From Vibrio hepatarius (lineage in GTDB: Bacteria; Pseudomonadota; Gammaproteobacteria; Enterobacterales; Vibrionaceae): a DNA stretch of 64,000 nucleotides. Under the pieces are notes generated by a model. It was not told the origin of the DNA. It saw nothing but the letters and a program-made list of their open reading frames with translations, and did not search any database. Positions 1 through 8,677 of this stretch are shown here, one piece after another. Every line of letters starts with the position of its first letter. Position 1 is the stretch's first letter. The position numbers and the translations under genes are program-made. Where the stretch lies: assembly GCF_001274785.1 (NCBI RefSeq), contig NZ_LHPI01000009.1, positions 186,001 through 250,000 on the forward strand. Direction: 5' to 3'.

Positions 1-1
1 A

Positions 2-472
2 CTGGTATTGCCGGATGGCGAAAACCAAATCCTATTCCGTTACAAGCCATACTTTAGCCAAGGTAACGACCGCATTATCGTTGAAAGCCAAGCAGTACTA
101 GCGAAGTTCGACGCAAGCGAAACCAAACTTGAGTTCCAACTGCCAGAATACCGCAACGAGAAACAAGCAAGACAGAAGCTCGATAAAGAGCAATGGCGCT
201 TACTTGATGACAAAGGTGCGACAGTAAAACTTAAACAAGACCTGTTGTTAAAAGATGGCATGCAAGTCGGTCGTAACTACAAGCAAGAAGTCCTTGAGTA
301 CAACCGCCGCGGTGGTGTGGCTTCTGTTTATGAGCCGACAAGCCAAGCAATGCGCAACGCTGCAGCCACACAAGGCGATACTACACCAGAAGAAATGCTG
401 CATTTCTGGTACGAGAAGGCGGACAAAGCAACTAAAGAACGTTTTAAGCAGTTTGTGCTTGAATCAAAATAA
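2..472 (+). CDS. DUF2057 (YccT-like) family protein, 5' truncated by window edge
   Basis: The open frame runs in from the left edge (…LVLPDGENQILFRYKPYF), so the true start and probable signal peptide lie outside the window; the TTG at 8 is just an internal codon. The LPDG-x-Q-x-x-x-RY pattern near the start and the charged C-terminal half with HFWYEKADKATKERFKQF resemble DUF2057 proteins, which are exported proteins of unknown function. Family assignment is by motif memory, not a search. The gene ends just before a strong terminator and is convergent with the HD-GYP gene. Confidence 0.7.
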   Translation: MVLPDGENQILFRYKPYFSQGNDRIIVESQAVLAKFDASETKLEFQLPEYRNEKQARQKLDKEQWRLLDDKGATVKLKQDLLLKDGMQVGRNYKQEVLEYNRRGGVASVYEPTSQAMRNAAATQGDTTPEEMLHFWYEKADKATKERFKQFVLESK

Positions 473-475
473 TGC

Positions 476-508
476 CAATGGCCAGTGTTTACGCACTGGC
501 CATTTTTA
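476..508. terminator. Bidirectional Rho-independent terminator
   Basis: Stem ATGGCCAGTG (478-487) / CACTGGCCAT (494-503) with a 6-nt loop, followed by T5. It terminates the DUF2057 gene on + . The stop codon of the convergent HD-GYP gene (489-491) lies in the loop, so the hairpin is partly coding for that gene. Confidence 0.85.
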
Positions 509-1829
509 CATCACTGCAACTGACAGAGATTTGATAGCAAACGTCCGCATGTTGGCGCAGACAGGCGAATATCTCTTGGTCTAATTGACCGTCTTCCACC
601 AACTCCTGCAAAATCAACATTGCTTGCTCTAACGATAACCCTTGTCGATATGGACGAGATTGCGTCAAAGCTTGGAATACATCCGCTACCGCAACGATCC
701 GACTCGGTTTATCCAGCTCCTTAGCCGTTTTACCCAGAGGATAGCCCGAGCCATCTAACCTTTCATGGTGGTTTGACGCCCAGTCAATCACTGCCTGAGA
801 ATGGAACATCTTAACCAAGGCTTGGCGCGTATCGGTCGCATGACGACGGATACAGACGTATTCTTCGTCGGTCAGTTCTGACGGCTTGTGCAAAATCGAC
901 ACTGGCGTATTGAGTTTACCAATGTCGTGCACCAAACCCGCCAAATACAGCATGCGTTGAAAGCGGGGAGAAAAGCCCATTAGTAAGCCGAGATACTCGG
1001 TTAATTTGGCCACGTTCTTGGAATGGTGAAACGTAAACGAACTTTTCGCATCCACCAGTTGCGCGAACAGTTCAGCCACTTCGATGGTTTCTTCCAAATC
1101 GAGTTGTTGAGAAAAGAACGGGACGGGACTAAACCGCTGCGCCAGGCTTTCTATGTAGCGAGGATCCATTGAAAACCAAAAGTCATCGCTATCAACCAGT
1201 TCGAGCATATGCTGCACTTGATTTGGTTCAAACATCGTCCCCGAGAGTTGCAGGATCGACTTGGCTATCTCATTGCGACTCGCGTCAGTAATGTTGCCGA
1301 AGCTATCAAGCGTATATTCGGTGTGAAGGTAGTCCACTCGGTCGGATAAAAAGATTAGCGCGGCGAACTGCTTATCCTCTTCGGATAGACCATCGTGCTC
1401 AACCAGATCTTGCCACCATGTATGGTGATGCAAAATGGGTAAAGCCAACTCTGTGAGCGGTTTACAAGAATTGAGCAGATGGAAGCCTTTAATGCAGTGC
1501 CGCCGGGTATCGGTTGGCTTCAACGAACTCAGTAACGACGTACGCTCTTCAGCTTGCGAGACACCACAATCGTGAATCAGTCCTAACGCAAACGCCATTT
1601 GCGCTCGTTCTTGGTTCCAACCCATTCTTTGCGCGCATTGATACGCAATGTAAGCGACCCGGTGTCCGTGGTGAATATCGTCCACACCGACCGCATCTAA
1701 TGCACTTGCCATTTCAAACAGTACCTGCCGTAAATCCACACTGACGTTTTCCTGTGGCAAATCCATATACTCCGCACCAACGTATTGACTAATTATTTCA
1801 GGCCGAGAGTAAACTAAACTCCCAGACAA
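489..1829 (-). CDS. HD-GYP domain cyclic-dinucleotide phosphodiesterase with tandem HD domains
   Basis: Soluble protein of up to 446 aa with no membrane segment. The C-terminal half carries the HD pair in LVHDIGK (near residue 300) and the signature HHERLDGSGYP (near 355-365), the metal and substrate motifs of HD-GYP phosphodiesterases that hydrolyse c-di-GMP or, in some Vibrio members, 3'3'-cGAMP. An N-terminal HD-like region has LIHDCGVS (near residue 85) but no GYP motif. The tandem architecture resembles the V. cholerae V-cGAP enzymes, but substrate choice cannot be read from sequence. The longest start is TTG at 1829; an ATG at 1766 with GGAG just upstream is an alternative. Confidence 0.88.
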   Translation of the reverse strand: MSGSLVYSRPEIISQYVGAEYMDLPQENVSVDLRQVLFEMASALDAVGVDDIHHGHRVAYIAYQCAQRMGWNQERAQMAFALGLIHDCGVSQAEERTSLLSSLKPTDTRRHCIKGFHLLNSCKPLTELALPILHHHTWWQDLVEHDGLSEEDKQFAALIFLSDRVDYLHTEYTLDSFGNITDASRNEIAKSILQLSGTMFEPNQVQHMLELVDSDDFWFSMDPRYIESLAQRFSPVPFFSQQLDLEETIEVAELFAQLVDAKSSFTFHHSKNVAKLTEYLGLLMGFSPRFQRMLYLAGLVHDIGKLNTPVSILHKPSELTDEEYVCIRRHATDTRQALVKMFHSQAVIDWASNHHERLDGSGYPLGKTAKELDKPSRIVAVADVFQALTQSRPYRQGLSLEQAMLILQELVEDGQLDQEIFACLRQHADVCYQISVSCSDVKMASA

Positions 1830-1992
1830 AAGACCACACTAGTTAAAAGGCTATTGTTGAAATTGTGATTAAGGTAACGTAATACACTTTATTTGTGCTA
1901 CATAGCTCTTATATTTAATGTGGCTATTGATAGTGGTCTAACCATTCATTGTCTGATAAGTTAGCTTTACCACTTCAGTTGATAGGCTAAAT

Positions 1993-2526
1993 ATGTTCTC
2001 AATAACGATAGATGATGAGTTAAAGATCAGCTTAGTACATGAGTCGTTCGCTTCGACTTATTCTGAATTAGTATCCACACAAAATGAATATTTATCCCAA
2101 TGGTTAGCTTGGCCACCGTATTGCCAAAGTGAGCAGGATTTTCGCATGTTCATACAACGTGTATTGCACGAGTATGCGGATGGTAAGTCGATGACCTGCG
2201 CTATCATCTATCAAGATAATATTGTTGGCAACTGCAGTTTTAACGCCATCAACCACGATACCAAATGCGTCGAAGTCGGCTACTGGTTGTCTCAATCTCA
2301 GCAGGGCAAAGGCATTATGACCCGAGTGGTGAAAAAGCTGATTGATATTGCTTTCAATGACTACGGTATGGAAAAGGTGCAGCTATCCGCAGCCAACGAA
2401 AACCTGCCTAGCAGACTGGTCGCTGAGCGCGTCGGTATGTCACTGGAAGGAATCATCACCAACCATGAAAAAGTGGGCGACCGCATATTAGATCATGCGG
2501 TGTACGGCATTCATCGTCGCAAATAA
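1993..2526 (+). CDS. GNAT family N-acetyltransferase, RimJ/RimL-like
   Basis: 177 aa. The VGYWLSQSQQGKGIMTRVV segment (about residues 95-115) is the acetyl-CoA binding motif A of the RimL-type branch (EIGYWL…GxGxxT), followed by ANENLPSRLVAERVGMSLEG, the typical motif B that ends these enzymes. The family acetylates N-termini of ribosomal proteins or small molecules such as spermidine or antibiotics; the acceptor here is unknown. It stands alone, with no clear Shine-Dalgarno upstream of the ATG and intergenic DNA on both sides. Confidence 0.85.
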   Translation: MFSITIDDELKISLVHESFASTYSELVSTQNEYLSQWLAWPPYCQSEQDFRMFIQRVLHEYADGKSMTCAIIYQDNIVGNCSFNAINHDTKCVEVGYWLSQSQQGKGIMTRVVKKLIDIAFNDYGMEKVQLSAANENLPSRLVAERVGMSLEGIITNHEKVGDRILDHAVYGIHRRK

Positions 2527-2627
2527 CCTTAGTCTCGACGGATGATTAGCACAGAATTCTAAGCGTGTTCATGTATTTGCCCGCACATAATGCTAGGATG
2601 CGGGTTTAAAAATCATGAGAGATCCCT

Positions 2628-3056
2628 GTGCCCTCGTTAGTCAAAATACTGCTGCTTGTCGTAGCGTTATGTGCTGGTTTCTTTGCCGGAGACGTCTACG
2701 AAAAGCTCAAGAGTCAAGTCAATACTGTATCGCTGGATGACTACTGCTTGCTGTCGTCTCAGCCATGTATTCAAGATGGCGTCAGCATCACCGTTGATCG
2801 AGATGTCAGCCAACCACTTATTCCCACTCATATTTCCGTTGAATGGCCACAAACCAATGCTTCTGAGCTACTTCTCAAACTGGAAGGACACGAAATGGAA
2901 ATGGGCACAGCGGTATTCAAACTGACCAAAAGCCCCAACGGCGCATTCACTGGTGACGTTATTCTCCCTGTTTGTACCACCGAAGAGATGACATGGGTTG
3001 GTGAGCTTTCTGATGGTCAACAAAACATTAAAACATCGCTAAGGATGGAAAGATGA
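2628..3056 (+). CDS. Small membrane-anchored protein of the SCO1/PCuAC copper operon
   Basis: 142 aa from a GTG start (AGAGA upstream). Residues 3-20 form a hydrophobic N-terminal anchor (KILLLVVALCAGFFAGDVY), leaving a periplasmic domain with cysteines at DDYCLLSSQPC and a C-terminal VCTTEEM. I do not recognise the family. The stop overlaps the ATG of the SCO1 gene by 4 nt, so the two are translationally coupled, suggesting a role in copper or thiol handling during oxidase assembly. The cysteines could bind copper, which is inference. Confidence 0.75.
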   Translation: MPSLVKILLLVVALCAGFFAGDVYEKLKSQVNTVSLDDYCLLSSQPCIQDGVSITVDRDVSQPLIPTHISVEWPQTNASELLLKLEGHEMEMGTAVFKLTKSPNGAFTGDVILPVCTTEEMTWVGELSDGQQNIKTSLRMER

Positions 3057-3649
3057 GCAAGAACTGGTCATTAATTTTAGTTGTCGCATTCGCGCTGGGT
3101 TTCGGTGTCAAAACCTATCTTGATTCGCAGGCATCGGTACAGAGTAACCAAGCGCAATCTGATAGCGTGACTTTATTTGGTGAAGACAGCCAAGCGGTGG
3201 AGATCTTCGACCCGCAGGACCCACGTATCCGCGTTGTCTACTTTGGCTTTACTCGTTGCCCTGACGTTTGCCCAACGTCTTTGGCGATGTTGGCTGGCGC
3301 ACTCAACCAAATTGACGAAGAGACCAAAGCGCGTTTTCGCCCTATGTTTATCTCCCTCGACCCTGAGCGTGACGCAGCGGCTGACTCATACAAATACGCG
3401 CAGTATTTCCATCCGATGATCGAAGGGTTGTCTGCACCACTTGATATCACTACCCCGCTCGCTCATCGTTATGGCGTCATCTTCCGTAAAACCATACTTG
3501 AGAATTCAGAGCTCAAATACACTCTCGACCATAGCTCGTACTTTTATTTCCTTAAGCCTGATGGCACCTTAATCACTAAAGTGCCGCACACCCTCACGCC
3601 AGCACCTTTGGTCGAAGCGTTTACTACCCTCACATCAGAAGGACAATAA
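3053..3649 (+). CDS. SCO1/SenC family copper chaperone
   Basis: 198 aa with an N-terminal membrane anchor (about residues 5-22) and a thioredoxin-like periplasmic domain. The copper/thiol motif CPDVC is at C69 and C73, and the distal histidine is H160 in TLDHSSYF, which are the three SCO ligands. SCO proteins deliver copper to, or reduce the thiols of, the CuA site of cytochrome oxidase subunit II. Middle gene of a three-gene operon; PCuAC follows after one nucleotide. No oxidase genes are nearby. Confidence 0.93.
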   Translation: MSKNWSLILVVAFALGFGVKTYLDSQASVQSNQAQSDSVTLFGEDSQAVEIFDPQDPRIRVVYFGFTRCPDVCPTSLAMLAGALNQIDEETKARFRPMFISLDPERDAAADSYKYAQYFHPMIEGLSAPLDITTPLAHRYGVIFRKTILENSELKYTLDHSSYFYFLKPDGTLITKVPHTLTPAPLVEAFTTLTSEGQ

Positions 3650-3650
3650 T

Positions 3651-4097
3651 ATGAAGCTGAAAACTCTTCTTCTTATGGGGTTGGTACTCAGCCCTTTTGC
3701 TCAAGCAGCAACGGACGTTTCTGTACAGCACGCATACGCAAGAGCAACACCACCAAACGCGCCTACCAGTGCGGTGTTTGCTGAGTTTGAAAACAAAGGT
3801 GACGCAGAGCGAGTGATCGTTGCAGCATCCACCAGCGCAGCTGGCAAGGTTGAACTGCATGATGTAATAAAAGAAGGTGACGTGATGAAGATGCGTCAGG
3901 TTGAGCAAATTATTCTACCAGCGCAAAGCACCACGGTATTAAAACCAGGCAGCTTACACATCATGTTGTTCCAATTAGCAGAGCCTTTAGTGGAAGGAAA
4001 CCAGATTGACGTTAAAGTGACGTTCGCCAATGGCGACACACAGAGCTTTAAAGCGCCGATTAAAAAAGTAATGAGTGGCATGAAGCATAACCACTAA
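3651..4097 (+). CDS. Periplasmic copper chaperone PCuAC (DUF461)
   Basis: 148 aa with a signal peptide (cleavage near AQAA, residue 20). The copper-binding pattern is present: H70, M81, then H103-x-M105, with 21 residues between M81 and H103, as in the H(M)x10Mx21HxM motif of PCuAC. The C-terminal MSGMKHNH adds further possible ligands. PCuAC hands Cu(I) to SCO1 and to the CuA centre of cytochrome oxidases. Last gene of the operon, ended by a terminator at 4119-4141. Confidence 0.92.
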   Translation: MKLKTLLLMGLVLSPFAQAATDVSVQHAYARATPPNAPTSAVFAEFENKGDAERVIVAASTSAAGKVELHDVIKEGDVMKMRQVEQIILPAQSTTVLKPGSLHIMLFQLAEPLVEGNQIDVKVTFANGDTQSFKAPIKKVMSGMKHNH

Positions 4098-4118
4098 AAT
4101 ATCAACAAAGACAAAATA

Positions 4119-4141
4119 AGGAGCGCAATGCTCCTTTTTTT
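4119..4141 (+). terminator. Rho-independent terminator after PCuAC
   Basis: Stem AGGAGC / GCTCCT with loop GCAAT, then a run of seven T. It closes the copper operon. The 178 bases from here to sstT are AT-rich and presumably hold the sstT promoter. Confidence 0.85.
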
Positions 4142-4319
4142 ATCGCGTTAAATTGAACAATTACGATACAAAAAGTAACCAATACTTTGCTGATTAATTT
4201 TTATTACTAAATTTAAATTAATTATAGACACATTATTTCAACACGATAGTATGTTTCCCGCAGCCCTACTCGCTGCAGTCAAAACAACCTATAAAACTAA
4301 TCATTTGCAGGGATTCACT

Positions 4320-5540
4320 ATGCAACACAACTCATTTATTGCCCGATTTGCGCGAGGTAACCTCGTATTGCAAATCCTTGCCGGTATCGTTCTCGGTGTA
4401 GGTCTGGCAACTATCGCCCCAGAATACGCAAAGAGCGCAGGATTACTTGGAAGCCTTTTCGTTGGCGCGCTAAAAGCCGTCGCTCCTATTTTGGTCTTTA
4501 TTCTGGTTGCGGCTTCTATCGCCAACCAAAAGAAAAACCAACACACTTACATGCGCCCAATCGTGGTTCTTTACCTTTTCGGTACATTCACTGCAGCACT
4601 GACCGCAGTTGTACTTAGCTTCTTATTCCCGACCACATTGACGCTAGTCGCGGGTGCTGAAGGCGCAACTCCACCTCAAGGTATCGCTGAAGTTCTAAAC
4701 ACTCTGTTGTTCAAAATTGTCGATAACCCAGTTAATGCTCTGATGAGCGCAAACTACATCGGTATTCTCGCTTGGGCTGTCGGTCTTGGTTTAGCCCTTC
4801 ACCACGCGTCTGGCACAACCAAAGCGGTATTTGAAGACCTAAGCCACGGCGTTTCTCAGATCGTTCGCTTTATTATTCGTCTAGCGCCATTTGGTATCTT
4901 TGGTTTAGTGTCTGCAACACTGGCAACCACAGGCTTTGAAGCACTGGCTGGTTACGCACAGCTGCTAGCAGTACTGCTGGGCTCAATGGCGATCATTGCG
5001 CTAATCGTAAACCCAATCATCGTTTTCGTTAAAACGGGTGAGAACCCATACCCACTTGTTCTGCAATGTCTACGCGAAAGTGGCGTAACGGCATTCTTTA
5101 CTCGTTCAAGTGCGGCGAACATCCCAGTGAACATGGCGCTATGTGAGAAGCTTAAGCTGGACGAAGATACTTACTCAGTATCGATTCCTCTAGGCGCGAC
5201 CATCAACATGGCTGGCGCGGCGATCACCATTACGACGCTAACCCTAGCTGCCGTGCACACGATGGGTATCGAAATTGACCTGCTAACAGCGGTACTATTG
5301 AGCATCGTTGCGGCAGTATCTGCTTGTGGTGCATCTGGTGTTGCGGGCGGTTCGCTACTGCTTATCCCTCTCGCGTGTGGTCTGTTTGGTATTCCAAACG
5401 ATATCGCAATGCAAGTTGTCGCGGTTGGCTTCATCATCGGTGTGGTTCAAGACTCTGCGGAAACGGCATTGAACAGTTCTACCGACGTCGTATTCACGGC
5501 TGCTGTGTGTAAAGCAAAACACAAACAAGAACAGCAATAA
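4320..5540 (+). CDS. sstT: Serine/threonine:sodium symporter SstT
   Basis: 406 aa from the ATG at 4320, preceded by CAGGGAT; an upstream in-frame ATG at 4251 adds 23 non-conserved residues and is rejected. The protein is almost entirely hydrophobic with the dicarboxylate/amino acid:cation symporter (DAACS) fold: serine-rich [14 protein letters not shown] and the NMAGAAITI segment match the conserved re-entrant hairpin and substrate region. SstT imports serine and threonine with Na+, which suits a marine Vibrio. Monocistronic, between two terminators. Confidence 0.93.
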   Translation: MQHNSFIARFARGNLVLQILAGIVLGVGLATIAPEYAKSAGLLGSLFVGALKAVAPILVFILVAASIANQKKNQHTYMRPIVVLYLFGTFTAALTAVVLSFLFPTTLTLVAGAEGATPPQGIAEVLNTLLFKIVDNPVNALMSANYIGILAWAVGLGLALHHASGTTKAVFEDLSHGVSQIVRFIIRLAPFGIFGLVSATLATTGFEALAGYAQLLAVLLGSMAIIALIVNPIIVFVKTGENPYPLVLQCLRESGVTAFFTRSSAANIPVNMALCEKLKLDEDTYSVSIPLGATINMAGAAITITTLTLAAVHTMGIEIDLLTAVLLSIVAAVSACGASGVAGGSLLLIPLACGLFGIPNDIAMQVVAVGFIIGVVQDSAETALNSSTDVVFTAAVCKAKHKQEQQ

Positions 5541-5554
5541 TCTACAAATAACGA

Positions 5555-5586
5555 AAAACGGCCTCTGATACAGAGGCCGTTTTTTT
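5555..5586. terminator. Bidirectional terminator between sstT and the Sel1 gene
   Basis: AAAACGGCCTCTG / CAGAGGCCGTTTT with loop ATA, flanked by A and T runs so that it can act on both converging transcripts. Confidence 0.9.
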
Positions 5587-5613
5587 ATCTTTTATCTACT
5601 GCATGGGCAGAGA

Positions 5614-6855
5614 CTAAAACTGGCGAAAATCTAACTTCTCAGGTTTGTCCTCAGAATCGGTCGCAAGTTCGATTCCAACATCATCATCGTTTGCCTGGTT
5701 ACTGCCTTGCTGATGACTTTCTTGCGAATGACCTTGTTGCATAGGGCTTTGAGCCTGCTCTGATTCCAAAACCTGATTGCTAAACTTGGTAAAATCTGGT
5801 TCCAGGTCTAACTCAGGCTCTTGGACAACATCATGTTTCGGCACATCTTGCTCTTGCAAAGGAACCGTACGTTTATAGAGCTTATTCAACGCTTTGATGA
5901 TCGAGTGTTTACCCACTTTGTTTTCACGAATCTTCTTGATGATCGGCTTACACAACGCTTGTAATCCGACCACGGTATCCACACCTAAATTGAGCGCCAC
6001 TCTATCACGCAACGTTTTGGCTGGCGCGTAGCCAAGCTGAGTCGCTAAAAACAGCCAGATGTAGGCGATCGCACTGCCATTCGGGCGATAGTCCATCCAA
6101 GCCTCGCCAGCGCGGTACATTGCTTCTAAATAGCCACGTTCACAAGCGCGCTCTAACCAGTAGCAACCCAACTCATGGTTAGCAGCAACGCCGATACCTT
6201 TGATGTAACACAGGCCTAGTTTCATCCGTCCTTCGTTACTTTTTAGCGCTGCCGCTCGGCGGAACAGTTCAAGGGCATACGCCGGTTCTTGCTGAGGGTT
6301 CGAGTCCGATATCCACCAGTCGCCTAAAAACAGCAGGGAGTTAACATGATTAAAGTTCGCTGCCGACTCAAGCACTTCGATCGCTTTAGGAATATCTCGC
6401 TCGGTACCACGCCCATAAAATAGCGCATTGCCCATCTCAAACTTGTGTTCCAAACTGCCTTCAATCGCTGAGATACAAATTTGCCAGAAGCGCGATTGTT
6501 CGCGCAGTACCATGTCCTGATTCATGCGATTACTAAGGCGGATAATCCCGTACATGCCGGTAACATTATCGAGCTTGGCCGCTTTAGTGTACCAATGCAG
6601 GGCTTCTTTTGGTCGAGTGCGCTCAGCTTCTTTCGCCAAGTACAAAATAGAAGGGATATCATCGTGCTCCGCTTTGTAAATGCGGTCTTCGCGCTCTTGC
6701 TTGCGGTCGCGTTCCATCGCTTTTCGATAAGCTAACTCGCGCTCTTTTCGTTCTTGTTCCATACGCTTTCGACGCATGGATAACGCGAGCATCCATAAAA
6801 ACATGCCCAGTAACAGCAGTCCGGTGATACCTATCGCGATGCCTATAATATTCAT
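5614..6855 (-). CDS. Membrane-anchored Sel1-like repeat protein
   Basis: 413 aa. One transmembrane helix (residues 3-25) is followed by a highly charged, likely coiled-coil stretch (about 28-65), then a row of Sel1-type TPR repeats (about 70-270) with signatures such as GNALFYGRGTERDIPKAIEVLESAA and LGLCYIKGIGVAANHELGCYWLERACERGYLEAMYRAG. The C-terminus is acidic, Q/S-rich and probably disordered. Sel1 repeats are protein-interaction scaffolds; no enzymatic motif is seen and the partner is unknown. Convergent with sstT. Confidence 0.85.
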   Translation of the reverse strand: MNIIGIAIGITGLLLLGMFLWMLALSMRRKRMEQERKERELAYRKAMERDRKQEREDRIYKAEHDDIPSILYLAKEAERTRPKEALHWYTKAAKLDNVTGMYGIIRLSNRMNQDMVLREQSRFWQICISAIEGSLEHKFEMGNALFYGRGTERDIPKAIEVLESAANFNHVNSLLFLGDWWISDSNPQQEPAYALELFRRAAALKSNEGRMKLGLCYIKGIGVAANHELGCYWLERACERGYLEAMYRAGEAWMDYRPNGSAIAYIWLFLATQLGYAPAKTLRDRVALNLGVDTVVGLQALCKPIIKKIRENKVGKHSIIKALNKLYKRTVPLQEQDVPKHDVVQEPELDLEPDFTKFSNQVLESEQAQSPMQQGHSQESHQQGSNQANDDDVGIELATDSEDKPEKLDFRQF

Positions 6856-7158
6856 TCAACTTTCTTTTTCTTGACCTAACGTATCTTGTATCGGCAGGTG
6901 CAGCAATTGTTTGAGTTTTATCATCATACCTTGTGATTGGAAACAAGACGCGAATCCACGCCATCAGATGTGATTGGTAAAGGAATTTTTTCTCTTTTAA
7001 TCAAAAACTTTGCTTAACAACATAAAAATTAACGAAGAAAATTAATGATTAAACTATAGACAAATAAACTTGTCCGATAACGTTTTCTTACCTATTTATT
7101 AGGTATCGTCAAATAATTTGTGAAATTTTGACCAAAAACAATAGCAGAAGCTCCAGAC

Positions 7159-7179
7159 TTATTTTATAATGCGAATTAA
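7159..7179. promoter_or_regulatory. Possible NagC-type operator upstream of nagB
   Basis: Within the 364-base gap 6856-7219, an imperfect palindrome reads TTATTTTATAATGCGAATTAA 40-60 bases before nagB. It resembles the AT-rich arms of enteric NagC boxes. A second AT-rich, loosely similar stretch (CAAATAATTTGTGAAATTTTG) lies near 7110-7130. Both are judged by eye; the rest of the gap is plain AT-rich promoter DNA for the two divergent genes. Confidence 0.3.
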
Positions 7180-7219
7180 TGAATCAGAGCATCACTAAAT
7201 CCAATATTAGGGGCACACA

Positions 7220-8020
7220 ATGAGACTTATCCCGTTAAAGCAGGCAGCACAAGTAGGTAAGTGGGCAGCGGCTCACATTGTTAAGCGTATCAATGACTTC
7301 AAACCAACAGCAGAACGTCCATTCGTTCTGGGTCTACCAACTGGTGGTACTCCGCTTGCTACTTACAAAGCACTGATCGAAATGCACAAAGCTGGCGAAG
7401 TTAGCTTCAAGCATGTTGTGACATTTAACATGGATGAGTACATTGGCATCCCAGCGGATCACCCAGAATCATACCGCTCTTTCATGTACAACAACTTCTT
7501 CAACCACGTTGATATCCAAGAAGAGAACATCAACCTGCTTGATGGTAACGCACCAGACAACGACGCTGAGTGCAAACGTTACGAAGACAAAATCAAAGCT
7601 TACGGCAAAATTAACCTATTTATGGGTGGCGTAGGTAATGACGGTCACATCGCGTTCAACGAGCCAGCATCTTCGCTATCTTCTCGTACACGTATCAAAA
7701 CACTGACTGAAGATACTCGTATCGCAAACTCTCGTTTCTTCGACGGCGACATCAACCAAGTTCCTAAGTACGCACTAACTATCGGTGTGGGTACGCTGCT
7801 TGACGCAGAAGAAGTGATGATCCTAGTGACTGGTCACAACAAAGCACTAGCACTAGAAGCAGCAGTAGAAGGTTGTGTAAATCACCTATGGACTGTTTCG
7901 GCGCTGCAGCTTCACCCGAAAGCAGTGATTGTATGTGACGAGCCAGCAACTCAAGAGCTGAAAGTAAAAACAGTGAAATACTTCTCTGAACTAGAAGCGA
8001 AAAACATCGAAGGCTTCTAA
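7220..8020 (+). CDS. nagB: Glucosamine-6-phosphate deaminase NagB
   Basis: 266 aa, the usual length. It converts glucosamine 6-phosphate to fructose 6-phosphate plus ammonia, the entry of amino sugars (including those from chitin) into glycolysis. Catalytic residues align at the enteric numbering: D72 in NMDEY, and D141, H143 and E148 in [15 protein letters not shown]. Start ATG follows AGGGG. Stands alone: nagA and the nag transporter are not next to it in this window. Confidence 0.97.
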   Translation: MRLIPLKQAAQVGKWAAAHIVKRINDFKPTAERPFVLGLPTGGTPLATYKALIEMHKAGEVSFKHVVTFNMDEYIGIPADHPESYRSFMYNNFFNHVDIQEENINLLDGNAPDNDAECKRYEDKIKAYGKINLFMGGVGNDGHIAFNEPASSLSSRTRIKTLTEDTRIANSRFFDGDINQVPKYALTIGVGTLLDAEEVMILVTGHNKALALEAAVEGCVNHLWTVSALQLHPKAVIVCDEPATQELKVKTVKYFSELEAKNIEGF

Positions 8021-8040
8021 TTTAGTTAAGCACTAGAATC

Positions 8041-8092
8041 AAAAAATCCGAGGTTGGTATGTAGGTAACACCTACATCGCCTCGGATTTTTT
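8041..8092. terminator. Bidirectional terminator between nagB and the 58-aa gene
   Basis: Outer stem AAAAAATCCGAGG / CCTCGGATTTTTT enclosing a second hairpin GTAGGT-AAC-ACCTAC (about 8061-8075). A and T runs on both sides serve both converging genes. Confidence 0.88.
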
Positions 8093-8110
8093 ATTGCTGA
8101 GAAAAGCGAT

Positions 8111-8287
8111 CTAGTCTTCAGGAAATTCGCCTCTTGTTGCCGAATTGTCACCATTCGCGTGCCAGTGTTCATTCGGATCGAACGCTTCATCACATAGATC
8201 GATGGTGTAACCCATTTCCTGAATCTCTTTGATGGTAAGATTATCCGCCAATTGAGTAATCTCACCCCTTTCATTGCGCAGTTCCAT
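8111..8287 (-). CDS. Small conserved-looking acidic protein of unknown function
   Basis: 58 aa (MELRNERGEITQLADN…). The ATG at 8287 is preceded by an excellent AAAGGAGG Shine-Dalgarno, which decides the start over the longer frame beginning at 8323. Acidic and soluble; no known motif recognised. Convergent with nagB and sharing its terminator. Confidence 0.7.
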   Translation of the reverse strand: MELRNERGEITQLADNLTIKEIQEMGYTIDLCDEAFDPNEHWHANGDNSATRGEFPED

Positions 8288-8401
8288 GTTACCTCCTTTT
8301 GCCGAGCCACTACGGCATCCCACTAATCAGTATAGATAACCGTTTTGCTTTGGTAACAGTTTCTTCCGCTCAGATTTGTCGGCAAGCATTCGGACGCTTT
8401 C

Positions 8402-8416
8402 ATTTACAGTGTAAAA
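8402..8416. other. parS2 centromere site (distal)
   Basis: ATTTACAGTGTAAAA is a perfect match to the chromosome II ParB2-binding consensus NTTTACANTGTAAAN. It lies about 50 kb from parB2, in the 502-base gap 8288-8789 upstream of sgrR. Confidence 0.85.
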
Positions 8417-8550
8417 AACGATACATCGCTACTGGTTCACCCTAGCGAATAAGCAATATACCGAGCCGCTTTTGCACGAAATTTCGTTGGCGAAGCAGTA
8501 AGCGACTGAGTGACTGAGTGGTAGTCAATTTGAAGGGTGGAAAGGATTTG

Positions 8551-8608
8551 AAAAAGCACTGATTGGAATGATCGCGGGGGTGTTTGGAGCATAAACCCAA
8601 TCAGTGCT
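8551..8608 (-). terminator. Orphan terminator-like hairpin on the minus strand
   Basis: Read on the minus strand, a perfect 12-bp stem AGCACTGATTGG / CCAATCAGTGCT encloses a 30-nt C-rich loop (with an inner GTTT/AAAC pairing) and is followed by TTTTTC. On the plus strand no T run follows. The long loop is unusual for an intrinsic terminator. Confidence 0.6.
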
Positions 8609-8614
8609 GGGTAG

Positions 8615-8628
8615 TGTGGTTAACCACA
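8615..8628. promoter_or_regulatory. 14-bp perfect palindrome upstream of sgrR
   Basis: TGTGGTTAACCACA. It could be an operator for a dimeric regulator or part of the structure of the candidate sRNA. No match to a named operator is claimed. Confidence 0.35.
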
Positions 8629-8632
8629 ATCG

Positions 8633-8677
8633 CTATTCTGGCACTAAACTAGGATTATCAACACAGAGAAAATCCAT
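8633..8677 (-). CDS. Possible 14-codon micro-ORF in the candidate sRNA
   Basis: ATG at 8677 with AGGAAG seven bases upstream encodes MDFLCVDNPSLVPE and stops at 8633, just before the terminator hairpin. Enteric SgrS also encodes a short peptide (SgrT), but there is no sequence similarity. May be chance. Confidence 0.22.
   Translation of the reverse strand: MDFLCVDNPSLVPE

Noticed and set aside
4251..4319. Upstream ATG that would lengthen SstT by 23 residues
   Set aside because: The extension is unlike the family's N-terminus, and the ATG at 4320 has a Shine-Dalgarno.
8502..8518. Duplicated GACTGAGT resembling part of the enteric SgrS pairing region (GTGACTGAGT)
   Set aside because: It is on the plus strand and beyond the end of the minus-strand terminator, so it cannot be part of the candidate sRNA; a 10-nt likeness is weak evidence.
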